A stretch of 64,000 bases of DNA from Gordonia alkaliphila (GTDB lineage: Bacteria > Actinomycetota > Actinomycetes > Mycobacteriales > Mycobacteriaceae), in the NCBI RefSeq assembly GCF_023017165.1, contig NZ_JALKBW010000001.1:1426001-1490000 (forward strand), given 5' to 3'. Positions 49,847 through 58,902 of this stretch are shown here, in pieces. The notes beneath the pieces were generated by a model. That model had not been told where the DNA came from. It searched no databases and saw only the letters and a list, made by a program, of their open reading frames with translations. Position 1 is the first letter of the stretch, and each line of letters begins with the position of its first letter. The position numbers and the translations under genes are program-made.

Positions 49847-51763
49847 ATGACTTCAACCGACCTGGCCGCGACCGACAGCCGAGCCACCTCGCTGCTGCAG
49901 CGCGTGATCTTCCCCCGACCGGGTGAGCCGCTGGACGTGCGTTCGCTGTACCTGGTCGAATCCGATCGCAACGAGGCGCGGGCGCACGCCCCGGACCGCA
50001 CCAGCGTGCGGCTCGGCGGCGAGTCCGAGGTCAGCTTCGCCACCTACTTCAACGCCTTCGCCGCCTCCTACTGGCGTCGCTGGACGGTGCTGACGTCGGT
50101 GGTGCTGCGCATCGAGGTGATCGGCAACGCCCGCGTGGACCTGTACCGGTCCAAGATCGACGGCTCGCGCATCGCCATCGGCGGCGACCTGGTCCAGGTC
50201 GACGCGAACGGCCGCGGCGTCTTCGAGTACGAGACCGACCTCGGCCCGTTCGAGGACGGCGGCTGGATCTGGTTCGACGTCACCACCACCGACGCCACCG
50301 AGATCGTGGCGGCCGGCTGGTACGCGCCGATCGAGGTGCCCGAGGGTGCGGGCTCGGCCAACGTGACCGTCGGCATCCCCACCTTCAACCGGCCCACCGA
50401 TGCGGTGGCCGCGCTGGCCGCCCTGACGTCGGACCCGCTGGTCGACGCCGTCGTCGACGCCGTGATCATGCCCGACCAGGGCACCCGCAAGGTGGTCGAC
50501 GAGCCCGGTTACACCGCGGCCGCGGCCGCCCTGGGCGATCGCCTGCACATCTTCAACCAGGGCAACCTGGGCGGCTCGGGCGGCTACTCGCGCATCATGT
50601 TCGAGGCGCTGCGGCTCACCGACAGCCCGTACGTCCTGTACATGGACGACGACATCATGATCGAGCCCGACTCGATCCTGCGCGCCCTCGCCATGTCGCG
50701 CTTCGCCAAGAAGCCGATGCTGGTCGGCGGTCAGATGCTGAACCTGCAGGACCGCAGCCACCTGCACTGCATGGGCGAGGTGATCGACCGGCATCGCTTC
50801 ATGTGGACCGCGGCGCCGTTCGTCGAGTACGACCACGACTTCGCGAAGTACCCGCTGAGCGACCGGGACAACTCCAAGAACCTGCATCGTCGGATCGACG
50901 TCGACGGCAACGGCTGGTGGATGTGCATGATCCCGCGCGTGTGCGCGGAGGAGATCGGCCTGCCGTTGCCGCTGTTCATCAAGTGGGACGACTGGGAGTA
51001 CGCGTTGCGCGCGGATCGCGCCGGCTACCCGACGGCGACCGTCCCCGGCATCGCGATCTGGCATATGGCCTGGTCGGACAAGGACGACGCCATCGACTGG
51101 CAGGCCTACTTCCACCTGCGCAACCGGCTGGTGGTGGCCTCGCTGTACACCGACGGCCCGATCGCCGGGATCCTGAGCTCGCACGCCAAGGCCACCGCCA
51201 AGCACCTGCTGTGCCTGGAGTATTCGACGGTCGCCATTCAGAACGAGGCGATGCGCGACTTCCTGGCCGGTCCGTTCCACATTCGCGAGATCCTGCCGAC
51301 CGCGCTCGGCAAGATCGCCGGGATCCGCAAGAACTACCCGGACGCGGTGGTTCTGCCGTCGGCGGAAGATCTGCCGCGCACCTCGGGTGAGGCCACCCAC
51401 CTCGGCGTCAACGAGCCCAAGGGCCCGGTCGCCAAGGTCAAGGCCCTGCTGGGCGCCGTGGTGAACAACGCCCGCCCGGCCGATCCGCGTCATCACGAGG
51501 TGCCGCAGGCCAACTACCCGCCGGTGGAGGCCCGCTGGTTCTCGCTGGGCCGGGTCGACGGCGTGACCGTCACCACCGCCGACGGCCGCGGCGTGGTCTA
51601 CCGCCAACGCGACCGCGACAAGATGCTCGAGCTCGCCAAGGAGTCGGCGCAGTTGCAGAAGCAGCTGCGCGACCGGTTCGACGAGATGCGGGCGCAGTAC
51701 CGCGCGGCACACGAGGAACTGGGCAGCAAGGAGAGTTGGGCACGTGTCTACGGAATCGACTGA
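49847..51763 (+). CDS. glfT2: Galactofuranosyltransferase GlfT2
   Basis: 638 residues (637 in M. tuberculosis). It polymerises the galactan with alternating beta-1,5 and beta-1,6 bonds. An N-terminal beta-sandwich (1-170) is followed by a GT-A domain beginning NVTVGIPTFNRP. The metal-binding motif is YMDDDI (267-269), and the catalytic region is IKWDDWEYALRADRAG with IWHMAW. A helical C-terminal domain ends the protein. It overlaps the PAP2 phosphatase gene by 20 bases. Confidence 0.96.
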   Translation: MTSTDLAATDSRATSLLQRVIFPRPGEPLDVRSLYLVESDRNEARAHAPDRTSVRLGGESEVSFATYFNAFAASYWRRWTVLTSVVLRIEVIGNARVDLYRSKIDGSRIAIGGDLVQVDANGRGVFEYETDLGPFEDGGWIWFDVTTTDATEIVAAGWYAPIEVPEGAGSANVTVGIPTFNRPTDAVAALAALTSDPLVDAVVDAVIMPDQGTRKVVDEPGYTAAAAALGDRLHIFNQGNLGGSGGYSRIMFEALRLTDSPYVLYMDDDIMIEPDSILRALAMSRFAKKPMLVGGQMLNLQDRSHLHCMGEVIDRHRFMWTAAPFVEYDHDFAKYPLSDRDNSKNLHRRIDVDGNGWWMCMIPRVCAEEIGLPLPLFIKWDDWEYALRADRAGYPTATVPGIAIWHMAWSDKDDAIDWQAYFHLRNRLVVASLYTDGPIAGILSSHAKATAKHLLCLEYSTVAIQNEAMRDFLAGPFHIREILPTALGKIAGIRKNYPDAVVLPSAEDLPRTSGEATHLGVNEPKGPVAKVKALLGAVVNNARPADPRHHEVPQANYPPVEARWFSLGRVDGVTVTTADGRGVVYRQRDRDKMLELAKESAQLQKQLRDRFDEMRAQYRAAHEELGSKESWARVYGID

Positions 51764-52346
51764 CCCGGTGACGGGCGCCGATCGCGCCCCGCGCGGTGAA
51801 GAACTGGTGCTGATCGGCGTGCAGTCGGCGTTGTCCGGCCGCCCCGGCGTGCTGCCCGCCGCGCGCGGGCTCAGCCACCTCGGCGAGCACGCGCTCGGCT
51901 GGATGGGGCTGGCCGCCGCCGGCGCCCTGCTCGCGCACCGGGCCGGCGACGAGGACCGCAAGCGCAAGTACATCGAGGCCGGCGTCGGCGCGTTCGGCGC
52001 GCACGCGGCGTCGGTGATCATCAAGCGCGTGGTCCGCCGCAAGCGTCCGAACCACCCGCTGATCGCCGTCGGCGTCAGTACGCCGAGCAAGCTCAGCTTC
52101 CCGTCGAGCCACGCCACGTCGACCACCGCGGCCGCGATTCTGCTCGGCCGCGCCGCCGGACTTCCGCCTGCTGTGCTGCCCGCGACCCTCGTCGCCCCCA
52201 TGCTGCTTTCTCGTCTGGTGCTCGGCGTCCACTACCCTTCCGATGTAGCGGCGGGTGCAGTGATCGGTGCGGCGAGTGCCGGTGCGGTCATCGCGGCAGA
52301 CAAGCTTTACATCGATCGGCTCGCGCCGTCGGCGTCGAACAAGTGA
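51744..52346 (+). CDS. PAP2 phosphatase, probable decaprenylphosphoryl-5-phosphoribose phosphatase (Rv3807c-like)
   Basis: 200 residues. The three PAP2 phosphatase motifs are present: KRVVRRKRP (94-102), SFPSSHAT (118-125, His123) and SRLVLGVHYPSD (Arg157, His163). Several membrane helices are visible. In the arabinan precursor route it would remove the 5-phosphate from decaprenyl-phosphoryl-phosphoribose, made by the UbiA enzyme encoded next. Its position and length match Rv3807c. Confidence 0.88.
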   Translation: MSTESTDPVTGADRAPRGEELVLIGVQSALSGRPGVLPAARGLSHLGEHALGWMGLAAAGALLAHRAGDEDRKRKYIEAGVGAFGAHAASVIIKRVVRRKRPNHPLIAVGVSTPSKLSFPSSHATSTTAAAILLGRAAGLPPAVLPATLVAPMLLSRLVLGVHYPSDVAAGAVIGAASAGAVIAADKLYIDRLAPSASNK

Positions 52347-52356
52347 GGAACAGCAG

Positions 52357-53268
52357 ATGAGCGAGGAGCCGATCGAGGGCGCCGTCACCGGGCCGCCGAA
52401 GAATCTGGCCACCGGCCTGATCAAGGCGATGCGACCCCGACAGTGGGTCAAGAACGTCCTGGTGCTGGCTGCACCGCTGGCCGCGGGCAGCGACTCGCTG
52501 ACCGACGCCGCCAAGATGGGCAACGTCGGCATCGCGTTCGTGGCGTTCTGCCTCGCGGCGTCGTCGATCTACCTGGTCAACGACGCGCTCGACGTGGAAG
52601 CCGACCGCGCCCACCCCACCAAGCGATTCCGCCCGATCGCCGCGGGCGTGGTGCCGCGGAACCTGGCCTACGTGCTGGCGGTGGTCCTGATGGCCGCCTC
52701 GGTGGGCATCGCCTTCATCGCCAATTGGCAGACCGCCGTCACCATCGGCGTGTACCTGGTGGTGCAGCTGGGCTACTGCTTCGGCCTCAAGCACCAGGCC
52801 GTGGTCGACATCTGCATCGTCTCCTCGGGCTTCCTGCTGCGCGCGATCGCCGGCGGCGTGGCCGCCGACATCGATCTGTCGAGCTGGTTCCTGCTGGTGA
52901 TGGCCTTCGGTTCGCTGTTCATGGCGGCGGGCAAGCGTTACGCCGAGCTGCAGCTGGCCGAACGCACCGGCGCCAAGATCCGCAAGTCGCTCGAGTACTA
53001 CACCACCACCTACCTGCGTTTCGTGTGGACGCTCTCGGCCACGGCCGTGGTGCTCTGTTACGGACTGTGGGCCTTCGACGGCCAGCACAGCCAGAACGTC
53101 TGGTACGCCATCTCGATGGTGCCGTTCACCGTCGCGATCCTGCGCTACGCGGTCGACGTCGACGGCGGTTCGGCCGGCGAGCCGGAGGAGATCGCCCTCG
53201 GCGACCGGATCCTGCAGTTCCTGGCGATCGCCTGGATCGTCTTCGTGGCGGTCGCCGTCTATGGCTGA
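52357..53268 (+). CDS. ubiA: Decaprenyl-phosphate phosphoribosyltransferase (DPPR synthase)
   Basis: 303 residues, UbiA prenyltransferase superfamily, about nine membrane helices. It joins PRPP to decaprenyl phosphate, the first committed step to decaprenyl-phosphoryl-arabinose. The first Asp-rich motif is NDALDVEADRAHP (Asn75, Asp76, Asp79, Asp83), with RPRQWVKN near the N-terminus and a Tyr/Lys/Arg-rich loop AAGKRYAELQL. It matches Rv3806c, a site of ethambutol-resistance changes in M. tuberculosis. GAGGAA precedes the ATG. Confidence 0.95.
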   Translation: MSEEPIEGAVTGPPKNLATGLIKAMRPRQWVKNVLVLAAPLAAGSDSLTDAAKMGNVGIAFVAFCLAASSIYLVNDALDVEADRAHPTKRFRPIAAGVVPRNLAYVLAVVLMAASVGIAFIANWQTAVTIGVYLVVQLGYCFGLKHQAVVDICIVSSGFLLRAIAGGVAADIDLSSWFLLVMAFGSLFMAAGKRYAELQLAERTGAKIRKSLEYYTTTYLRFVWTLSATAVVLCYGLWAFDGQHSQNVWYAISMVPFTVAILRYAVDVDGGSAGEPEEIALGDRILQFLAIAWIVFVAVAVYG

Positions 53269-55285
53269 TGAGGTCGAGGCCGATACCGCCACCGACAGCC
53301 GCACCGGCCGTCGGTGGCGCACTGACCGACGTCTTCTCGTCCCGGGCCTGAGCTGGCTCATCGGTACGGCTCTGGTTACGACGTTCTTCGCGATCGGTGC
53401 GTGGCAGCGTCGCTGGATCGCCGACGACGGTCTGATCGTGCTCCGCACCATCCGCAATCTCTACGCCGGCAACGGTCCGGTGTTCAACGCGGGCGAGCGG
53501 GTGGAGGCCAACACCTCCACCGCGTGGACCTATCTGCTGTCGTTCTGGGGCTGGGTCACCGGTGCGCAGCTGGAGTACGTGGTCCTGTGGGTCGCTCTGA
53601 TCCTCTCGGTCGCCGCGATCCCGATCGCGATGTACGGCACCGCGCGGCTCTACGGCAACCGCTTCCTCGGTGCGGGGACCGCGGGCGCCAAGACCCTGAC
53701 GCTGCTGCTTCCGCTCGGCTCGGTGGTCTACATCGCGCTGCCGCCGGCCCGCGACTTCGCGACCAGCGGCCTGGAGAACGGCTTGGTGATCTTCTGGATC
53801 GCCTGTCTGTGGTGTCTGTTCCTGGCCTGGGCGATGCGCGACCGCGAACGCACGGACTGGCGCGCGAACGCCGCCTTCCTGTTCCTCGCCTTCTTCGCCG
53901 GCCTGGCCCCGCTGATCCGTCCGGAGATCACCATCCTCGGCGGCCTCGTGCTGCTGGTGCTCTTCTGCGGTCCCATCGGCTGGAAGCTGCGGGTGTCGAT
54001 GGTCGTCGTCGCCGCGGTGGTGCCGGTGGGCTACCAGATCTTCCGCATGGGCTACTACGCGATTCTGGTGCCGCACCCGGCCATTGCCAAGGACGCCAGC
54101 GGCGCCAAGTGGGGCCAGGGCTTCACCTACCTGGGCAATCTGTTCGGTCCGTACACCCTGCTGCTGCCGGTGATCCTCGCGGTGCTGGTGGCCGCGGTCG
54201 TCATCGCCACGCGCGTGCGCAGTCACGATCCCGAGCAGATCGACCCGCACGCGCACATCGCCGACGACATCCCGGACATCCTGGAACCGGTCTCTTCGCA
54301 GAGCCGGAACTGGGCCACCCGATGGGTCGACTTCCAGGCGCGCCTGCAGCAGCCGAGCACCGTGGTGATCACCGTGGCCGTGGCCGGAACCCTGCTGACG
54401 CTGTACTGGCTGCGCCAGGGCGGCGACTTCATGCACGGCCGGGTGCTGCTGGCCCCGCTGTTCATTCTGCTGCTGCCGCTGATGGTGGTGCCGGCGACCA
54501 TCCCGACGAGCGCGCGCACGGCGCTCGCGCGCTGGCGACTCGCCGCGGCCGCGTTCATCATCCTGGTGGTCGGCGGCACGGTCTGGTGGGCCGCGGCGAT
54601 CTCGCAGAACGTCCTCTCCGACGCCGGCATGGACATCGGCCGCGACGGCATCGTCGACGAGCGGCGCTTCTATGTGGCGAACATGGCCAACGAGAACCCG
54701 ATCACGGCCGAGGACTATCTCGACTACCCGCGCATGCGCGCCATGATGGAGCGCATCGAGGAGCTCGACGGGAAGGGCGGCATCATCCTGCCCTCCGGCA
54801 ACTACGACGAGTGGTACGTGGCCGAGCTCCGGAAGAACCTGCCCGAGAACAAGCGGAATCAGACCACCCTGTACTTCCTGAACCTGGGTATGACGGGCAT
54901 GAACGCCCCGCTCGACGTCCGCGTGATCGATCAGATGGGCCTGGCCTATCCGCTGGCCGCGCACACCGAGCGTCTGGAGGACGGACGTATCGGGCACGAC
55001 AAGAATCTGCCGACGGCCTGGGTGATCGCGGAGACCGGCGGTGTGGCGGGTGGTCCGGGTCTGCCCGGCTACATCGACCCGATCGAGGTGCGGCAGGCCA
55101 ATGTGGCGCTCACGTGCCCGATGACTCAATCGCGCTTCGCCTCCTATAAGGAGACGTGGTCGTTCGCGCGGTTCCGGCACAACCTGCGCCAGGCCTTCGA
55201 GTTCAACAGCTATCGGATCGTGCGGCAGCCCGAGTACGAGATCTTGCGGTGCGGTTTGGAACCGATCAAGCTGGATGAGAAGTGA
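53261..55285 (+). CDS. aftB: Terminal beta-(1,2)-arabinofuranosyltransferase AftB
   Basis: 674 residues, GT-C type. It adds the terminal beta-1,2-arabinofuranose of arabinan from decaprenyl-phosphoryl-arabinose. About ten membrane helices are followed by an extracytoplasmic C-terminal domain. The GT-C acidic motif in the first outer loop is WIADDGLIVLRTIRNL (Asp55-Asp56). A large soluble loop lies at about 320-365. Slightly longer than Rv3805c. It overlaps ubiA by 8 bases, so glf to aftB form one cell-wall operon. Confidence 0.93.
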   Translation: MADEVEADTATDSRTGRRWRTDRRLLVPGLSWLIGTALVTTFFAIGAWQRRWIADDGLIVLRTIRNLYAGNGPVFNAGERVEANTSTAWTYLLSFWGWVTGAQLEYVVLWVALILSVAAIPIAMYGTARLYGNRFLGAGTAGAKTLTLLLPLGSVVYIALPPARDFATSGLENGLVIFWIACLWCLFLAWAMRDRERTDWRANAAFLFLAFFAGLAPLIRPEITILGGLVLLVLFCGPIGWKLRVSMVVVAAVVPVGYQIFRMGYYAILVPHPAIAKDASGAKWGQGFTYLGNLFGPYTLLLPVILAVLVAAVVIATRVRSHDPEQIDPHAHIADDIPDILEPVSSQSRNWATRWVDFQARLQQPSTVVITVAVAGTLLTLYWLRQGGDFMHGRVLLAPLFILLLPLMVVPATIPTSARTALARWRLAAAAFIILVVGGTVWWAAAISQNVLSDAGMDIGRDGIVDERRFYVANMANENPITAEDYLDYPRMRAMMERIEELDGKGGIILPSGNYDEWYVAELRKNLPENKRNQTTLYFLNLGMTGMNAPLDVRVIDQMGLAYPLAAHTERLEDGRIGHDKNLPTAWVIAETGGVAGGPGLPGYIDPIEVRQANVALTCPMTQSRFASYKETWSFARFRHNLRQAFEFNSYRIVRQPEYEILRCGLEPIKLDEK

Positions 55286-55421
55286 TCCGGCTCACTGAGT
55301 GGGCATTTTCTATCTCGAAACGGTAACGTCGCTCCACAGCTACCCGATGGTATTGATAGCGAACGGCTCTGTGCGCAGTGATGCAGAGAGCGATCCGCGG
55401 CGTTGATTCCAGTACCGACAC

Positions 55422-55470
55422 TGTGATCCAGGTCACTGTTTTGCGGTGGTGGGAACGAGGCGGATAGGCT
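55422..55470 (+). promoter_or_regulatory. Mycolyltransferase promoter with a CRP/GlxR-type box
   Basis: TGTGATCCAGGTCACT (55422-55437) fits TGTGA-N6-TCACA with one change. TTGCGG (55441-55446), an 18-base spacer and TAGGCT (55465-55470) form a promoter. The box centre lies about 47 bases before the expected start site, suiting an activator. A leader of about 110 bases follows and contains a 10-bp stem-loop at about 55537-55563. The remainder of the 305-bp gap holds no gene. Confidence 0.65.
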
Positions 55471-55590
55471 TCCGTCCATCCGGTTACGGGTGTGGCGTGT
55501 GTCAAGTCAGGAGACTGCTGACACGGGACGAGGCGGTTGTCGGACCTGAGAAGGGTCTGACAATCGAGTAAGCGAAGGAAGAGAGCAGTA

Positions 55591-56598
55591 ATGCGTGAAG
55601 CTAAGAGGAAGCCGTGGCGGGGCCGTCGCCTGACAGCGGTCCTGATCGCCGTGGCGACCACCGTCGGCCTGATCGGCACCACGATTGGCACCGGCGAAGC
55701 CAGCGCGGCCGTCGGCAAGACGTACTGGACCGACTCCTGCGGGATGCCGACCAACGGCGCCTTCGGCAACAAGTCCATGGCGCCCGGCAAGGTGAAGGTC
55801 CGTATCTGGTCCAAGCCCGGTAACCGTCGCACCGTCATCATGCTCGACGGCATGCGTGCCGAGTACGGCACCAGCGGCTGGGAGCAGCAGACCAACATCC
55901 AGCGTCTCGCCGATCGCGGCGTGAACGTCGTCGAGCCCATCGGCGGCCCGGCGAGCTTCTACACCAACTGGGATGCTCCGTCGAACTTCAACGGCCAGCA
56001 GCGCACCTATAAGTGGGGCTGCGTCATCACGCGCCTCGCTACCAACCTGCGCAAGGGCACCGGCGGTGTCCCGAAGCTCGCGACCAAGAACGGCAAGTTC
56101 GCGATCATGGGCATCTCGTCCGGCGGTAACGCCGCGCTGACCCACGCCGCGCAGCGTCGTGACCTGTTCTACGCGGCCGCCTCGCTCTCGGGCTACAACT
56201 ACCTGACCGCACCCGGCATGCGCACCATGCTGCGCGTCGCGATGCTCGACGTCGCTCCGGCGCCGTGGAACGTCGACTCGATGTGGGGCCCGCCGTGGAG
56301 CCCGCGCTGGCCGCAGAACGATCCGTTCATGCTCATCAACCGGATGCACGGCCTCAAGCTGTACATCGGCTCGGGCAACGGTCTGTTCGGCAAGTACAAC
56401 TACCCGCAGAATGTGGGCGACGACCTCTTCAAGGGCACCCCGCTGGAGATCCTGGCACTGACGCAGGCGCTGGCTTTCGAGGGTGGCGCTCGCCTGCAGG
56501 GCCTGAACCCGATGACCTACTACGCCAACGGCACCCACGCGTGGGGCTACTGGCAGGACATGGTCTGGAACGCGCACCGTCGCGGGTTCTTCAACTGA
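55591..56598 (+). CDS. Antigen-85-type mycolyltransferase
   Basis: 335 residues. Signal peptide about 1-40 (GEASAA). An esterase-fold mycolyltransferase that moves mycolate from trehalose monomycolate to arabinogalactan or another trehalose. The nucleophile is Ser176 in MGISSGGNAAL and the late His316 lies in NGTHAWGYW. LDGMRAEYGTSGWEQQTNI matches the Ag85 acyl-donor loop, and GPASFYTNW the substrate loop. It sits where fbpA (Rv3804c) sits. GGAAGAGAGC precedes the ATG. Confidence 0.92.
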   Translation: MREAKRKPWRGRRLTAVLIAVATTVGLIGTTIGTGEASAAVGKTYWTDSCGMPTNGAFGNKSMAPGKVKVRIWSKPGNRRTVIMLDGMRAEYGTSGWEQQTNIQRLADRGVNVVEPIGGPASFYTNWDAPSNFNGQQRTYKWGCVITRLATNLRKGTGGVPKLATKNGKFAIMGISSGGNAALTHAAQRRDLFYAAASLSGYNYLTAPGMRTMLRVAMLDVAPAPWNVDSMWGPPWSPRWPQNDPFMLINRMHGLKLYIGSGNGLFGKYNYPQNVGDDLFKGTPLEILALTQALAFEGGARLQGLNPMTYYANGTHAWGYWQDMVWNAHRRGFFN

Positions 56599-56665
56599 TC
56601 CAGTGACGTGGCTATGAAACATTAGTCACACAATTCACATGCGCCACAGCGTGGCGTACGGACAA

Positions 56666-56705
56666 CGAGGCGCTCCACGTGTACAAAAACACGTGGAGCG
56701 CCTCG
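56666..56705 (+). terminator. Strong intrinsic terminator between the two mycolyltransferase genes
   Basis: CGAGGCGCTCCACGTGT and ACACGTGGAGCGCCTCG form a perfect 17-bp stem around loop ACAAAA. It should end transcription from the first mycolyltransferase gene. No T-run follows. Confidence 0.85.
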
Positions 56706-56777
56706 CATCGTCGTGTGCGGGCGATCCGCGAGCACAGCGATCGGGGTCCGTGATGGGCGCAGTGAAGGAGCAGGGAC

Positions 56778-58253
56778 GTGGCGATGTGGAATAGGGCGAC
56801 GAGCCGACCGGTGACCGGTCGTCGTACGACGCTGCGAACCGCGCTGATGGCGACGGCGACGAGTGCGGCGCTGCTGCTGCCGGTGGCCGGCCCCGTCGGC
56901 GCCGAGCCTGCGCAGCCCGCTCCGGCTGCGCCGACGGACCGTCCGGCCGCACCCGCGCCGGGATCCGGGGATCGTCCGGCGCCCGCCGACCGCCCGGCCG
57001 CACCCGCGCCTGCGGCACCTGCGCCGGCCCAGGCCGCGCGGGTCACCAAGACCTTCTGGTACGACAGCCACCGGGTCGCGCTGTGGGTCTTCTCGCCGGC
57101 GATGAAGCAGGAGATCCAGGTGCAGCTGCTCCTGGCCCGCGACTGGTTCGCCAAGCCGCGCGACAAGTTCCCCCAGCTGCTGACCCTGGACGGGCTCCGC
57201 GCGCAGGAGGATCAGAGCGGCTGGGTGATCAACACCGACATCCAGCGCTTCTACCAGGACAAGAACGTCAACGTGGTGCTACCGATCGGCGGCGAGTCGA
57301 GCTTCTACACCGACTGGAAGCAGCCCGACCGCGGCAAGAACTACCAGTGGGAGACCTTCCTCATCAGGGAGCTCACCCCGCTGCTGCAGGACCAGTGGCG
57401 GTCCACGGACGTTCGTGGCGTCCAGGGCCTGTCCATGGGCGGCACGGCGGCCATGATGCTGGCCGCGCGCAACCCCGGCTTCTTCAAGTTCGCGGCGTCG
57501 TACTCCGGCATCCTGCAGCTCACCTCGTACGGCATGCCGCAGGCCATCCAGTTCGCGCTGCGGGACGGCGGCGGCTACGACTCGATGAAGATGTTCGGTC
57601 CGCCGAGCGATCCGGCATGGGCCGAGCACGACCCGTATCTGCTGGTCGACAAGCTGCGCGGGACCAGCCTGTACATCTCGTCCGGCAACGGCGTCGTCGG
57701 TCCGCACGACAGCCCCAGCGAACTGCCGCTGTTGGCCACCAACTACTCCGGCGTCGGCCTCGAGGTCCTCGCCCGCTCCACCAGCCAGCAGTTCGCCACC
57801 AAGCTGAACAAGGAAGGCATTCCGGCGCAGGCGGTCTACCGCGCGTCCGGCACCCACACCTGGCCCTACTGGGAGTTCGAGATGAAGCAGGCGTGGCCGC
57901 AGGCGGCGAGCGCTCTCGGGCTGTCCGGCGACAAGGTGGCCTGCAAGGCGGGCCCCGCGTTCAAGAAGGCCAAGCAGCTGCGCAGCCTGGGCGGGTGCCT
58001 CACGGCGCAGTACCCGGTGCCCGGCGGGCACGCGCAGGACTTCCGCGACGGCCGCATCTTCACCGGACCGGACGGTCCCAAGGTAGTCGCCGGTGCGATC
58101 GGCGGCGCGTACGTGACGGCCTTCGATCGGCTCGGACTGCCCACCAGCGACGAGCGCACCTCGCGCGACGGCAAGGTGAAGTTCAACACCTTCGAACGCG
58201 GCAAGATCACCTGGACGCCGCAGGGCGGCGCGAGGGTGGAAGCCAAGCCGTGA
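56778..58253 (+). CDS. Antigen-85-type mycolyltransferase with C-terminal LGFP-like module
   Basis: 491 residues from a GTG with AAGGAG upstream. Signal peptide about 1-42, then a Pro/Ala-rich linker (43-88) and the mycolyltransferase domain. The nucleophile is Ser219 (QGLSMGGTAAM), the donor loop LDGLRAQEDQSGWVINT and the late His in SGTHTWPYWE. The last 100 or so residues hold two LGFP-type units (YVTAFDRLGLPTSDE among them), as in the corynebacterial MytA/PS1-type proteins, probably for wall binding. It stands at the fbpD (Rv3803c) position. Confidence 0.92.
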   Translation: MAMWNRATSRPVTGRRTTLRTALMATATSAALLLPVAGPVGAEPAQPAPAAPTDRPAAPAPGSGDRPAPADRPAAPAPAAPAPAQAARVTKTFWYDSHRVALWVFSPAMKQEIQVQLLLARDWFAKPRDKFPQLLTLDGLRAQEDQSGWVINTDIQRFYQDKNVNVVLPIGGESSFYTDWKQPDRGKNYQWETFLIRELTPLLQDQWRSTDVRGVQGLSMGGTAAMMLAARNPGFFKFAASYSGILQLTSYGMPQAIQFALRDGGGYDSMKMFGPPSDPAWAEHDPYLLVDKLRGTSLYISSGNGVVGPHDSPSELPLLATNYSGVGLEVLARSTSQQFATKLNKEGIPAQAVYRASGTHTWPYWEFEMKQAWPQAASALGLSGDKVACKAGPAFKKAKQLRSLGGCLTAQYPVPGGHAQDFRDGRIFTGPDGPKVVAGAIGGAYVTAFDRLGLPTSDERTSRDGKVKFNTFERGKITWTPQGGARVEAKP

Positions 58254-58361
58254 CGCCGCTCACCGTCGAGTGTGATAATCCGCTGAGTTTCTCCCGTGTT
58301 TATGCAGGTGAGTACCCCTCGGGGGAACCTGCGGTCGGATTTGGAAGGTAGCCTTTCCACC

Positions 58362-58898
58362 ATGACTGGCAAGTTCTTTCGCGGCGTCCTCGGGTGCGCT
58401 GCCATCGCCGCTGCGGCGATCTCGCTGAGCGCGTGCGGGGATTCGTCGACGGCGAATTCTCCGCTCGATCAGGACGTCACCACGACGATGATCTCGGGCA
58501 GTGCGCCCGAGTCGGGCGAGCCGTCGTCGGTGTCGCCGTCGGAGGCCGCCGCCTCCAGTAGTGCGGCGGAGGCTGCGTCGAAGGCGACCAGCACGCTCCC
58601 GGCCACCAAGCCGGAGAAGCCCTCGGGCGGCCAGGCGGACGACTCGAAACTGAGCGAGAAGGACAAGGACTACCTCGCCGCGCTCAAACGCGACGACGTC
58701 GCCTTCCTCGGCGATGAGGACAACAACGCCGCCCTCACCTGGGGCTACTACGTCTGCGACGCCAAGGGCAAGAAGACCGACCCGGCGATGATCAAGATCT
58801 ACGTGAGCGCCGGGCTCGGACCGTCGGTCAAGAGCGACAACGAGGCGGGGGCCAAGGCGGACAAGCTGATCGCTGCCGCCGAGAAGAACCTCTGCTGA
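58362..58898 (+). CDS. DUF732-like lipoprotein
   Basis: 178 residues. The signal peptide ends in lipobox LSAC (Cys25). A Ser/Ala/Glu-rich linker runs to about residue 100, followed by a small helical domain (SEKDKDYLAALKRDDVAFLGDEDNNAALTWGYYVC in outline, ending AAAEKNLC). The two cysteines of the domain probably pair. This is the DUF732 pattern common in mycobacterial secreted proteins. TAGCCT lies 7 bases before the ATG. Function unknown. Confidence 0.78.
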   Translation: MTGKFFRGVLGCAAIAAAAISLSACGDSSTANSPLDQDVTTTMISGSAPESGEPSSVSPSEAAASSSAAEAASKATSTLPATKPEKPSGGQADDSKLSEKDKDYLAALKRDDVAFLGDEDNNAALTWGYYVCDAKGKKTDPAMIKIYVSAGLGPSVKSDNEAGAKADKLIAAAEKNLC

Positions 58899-58902
58899 CC
58901 GC

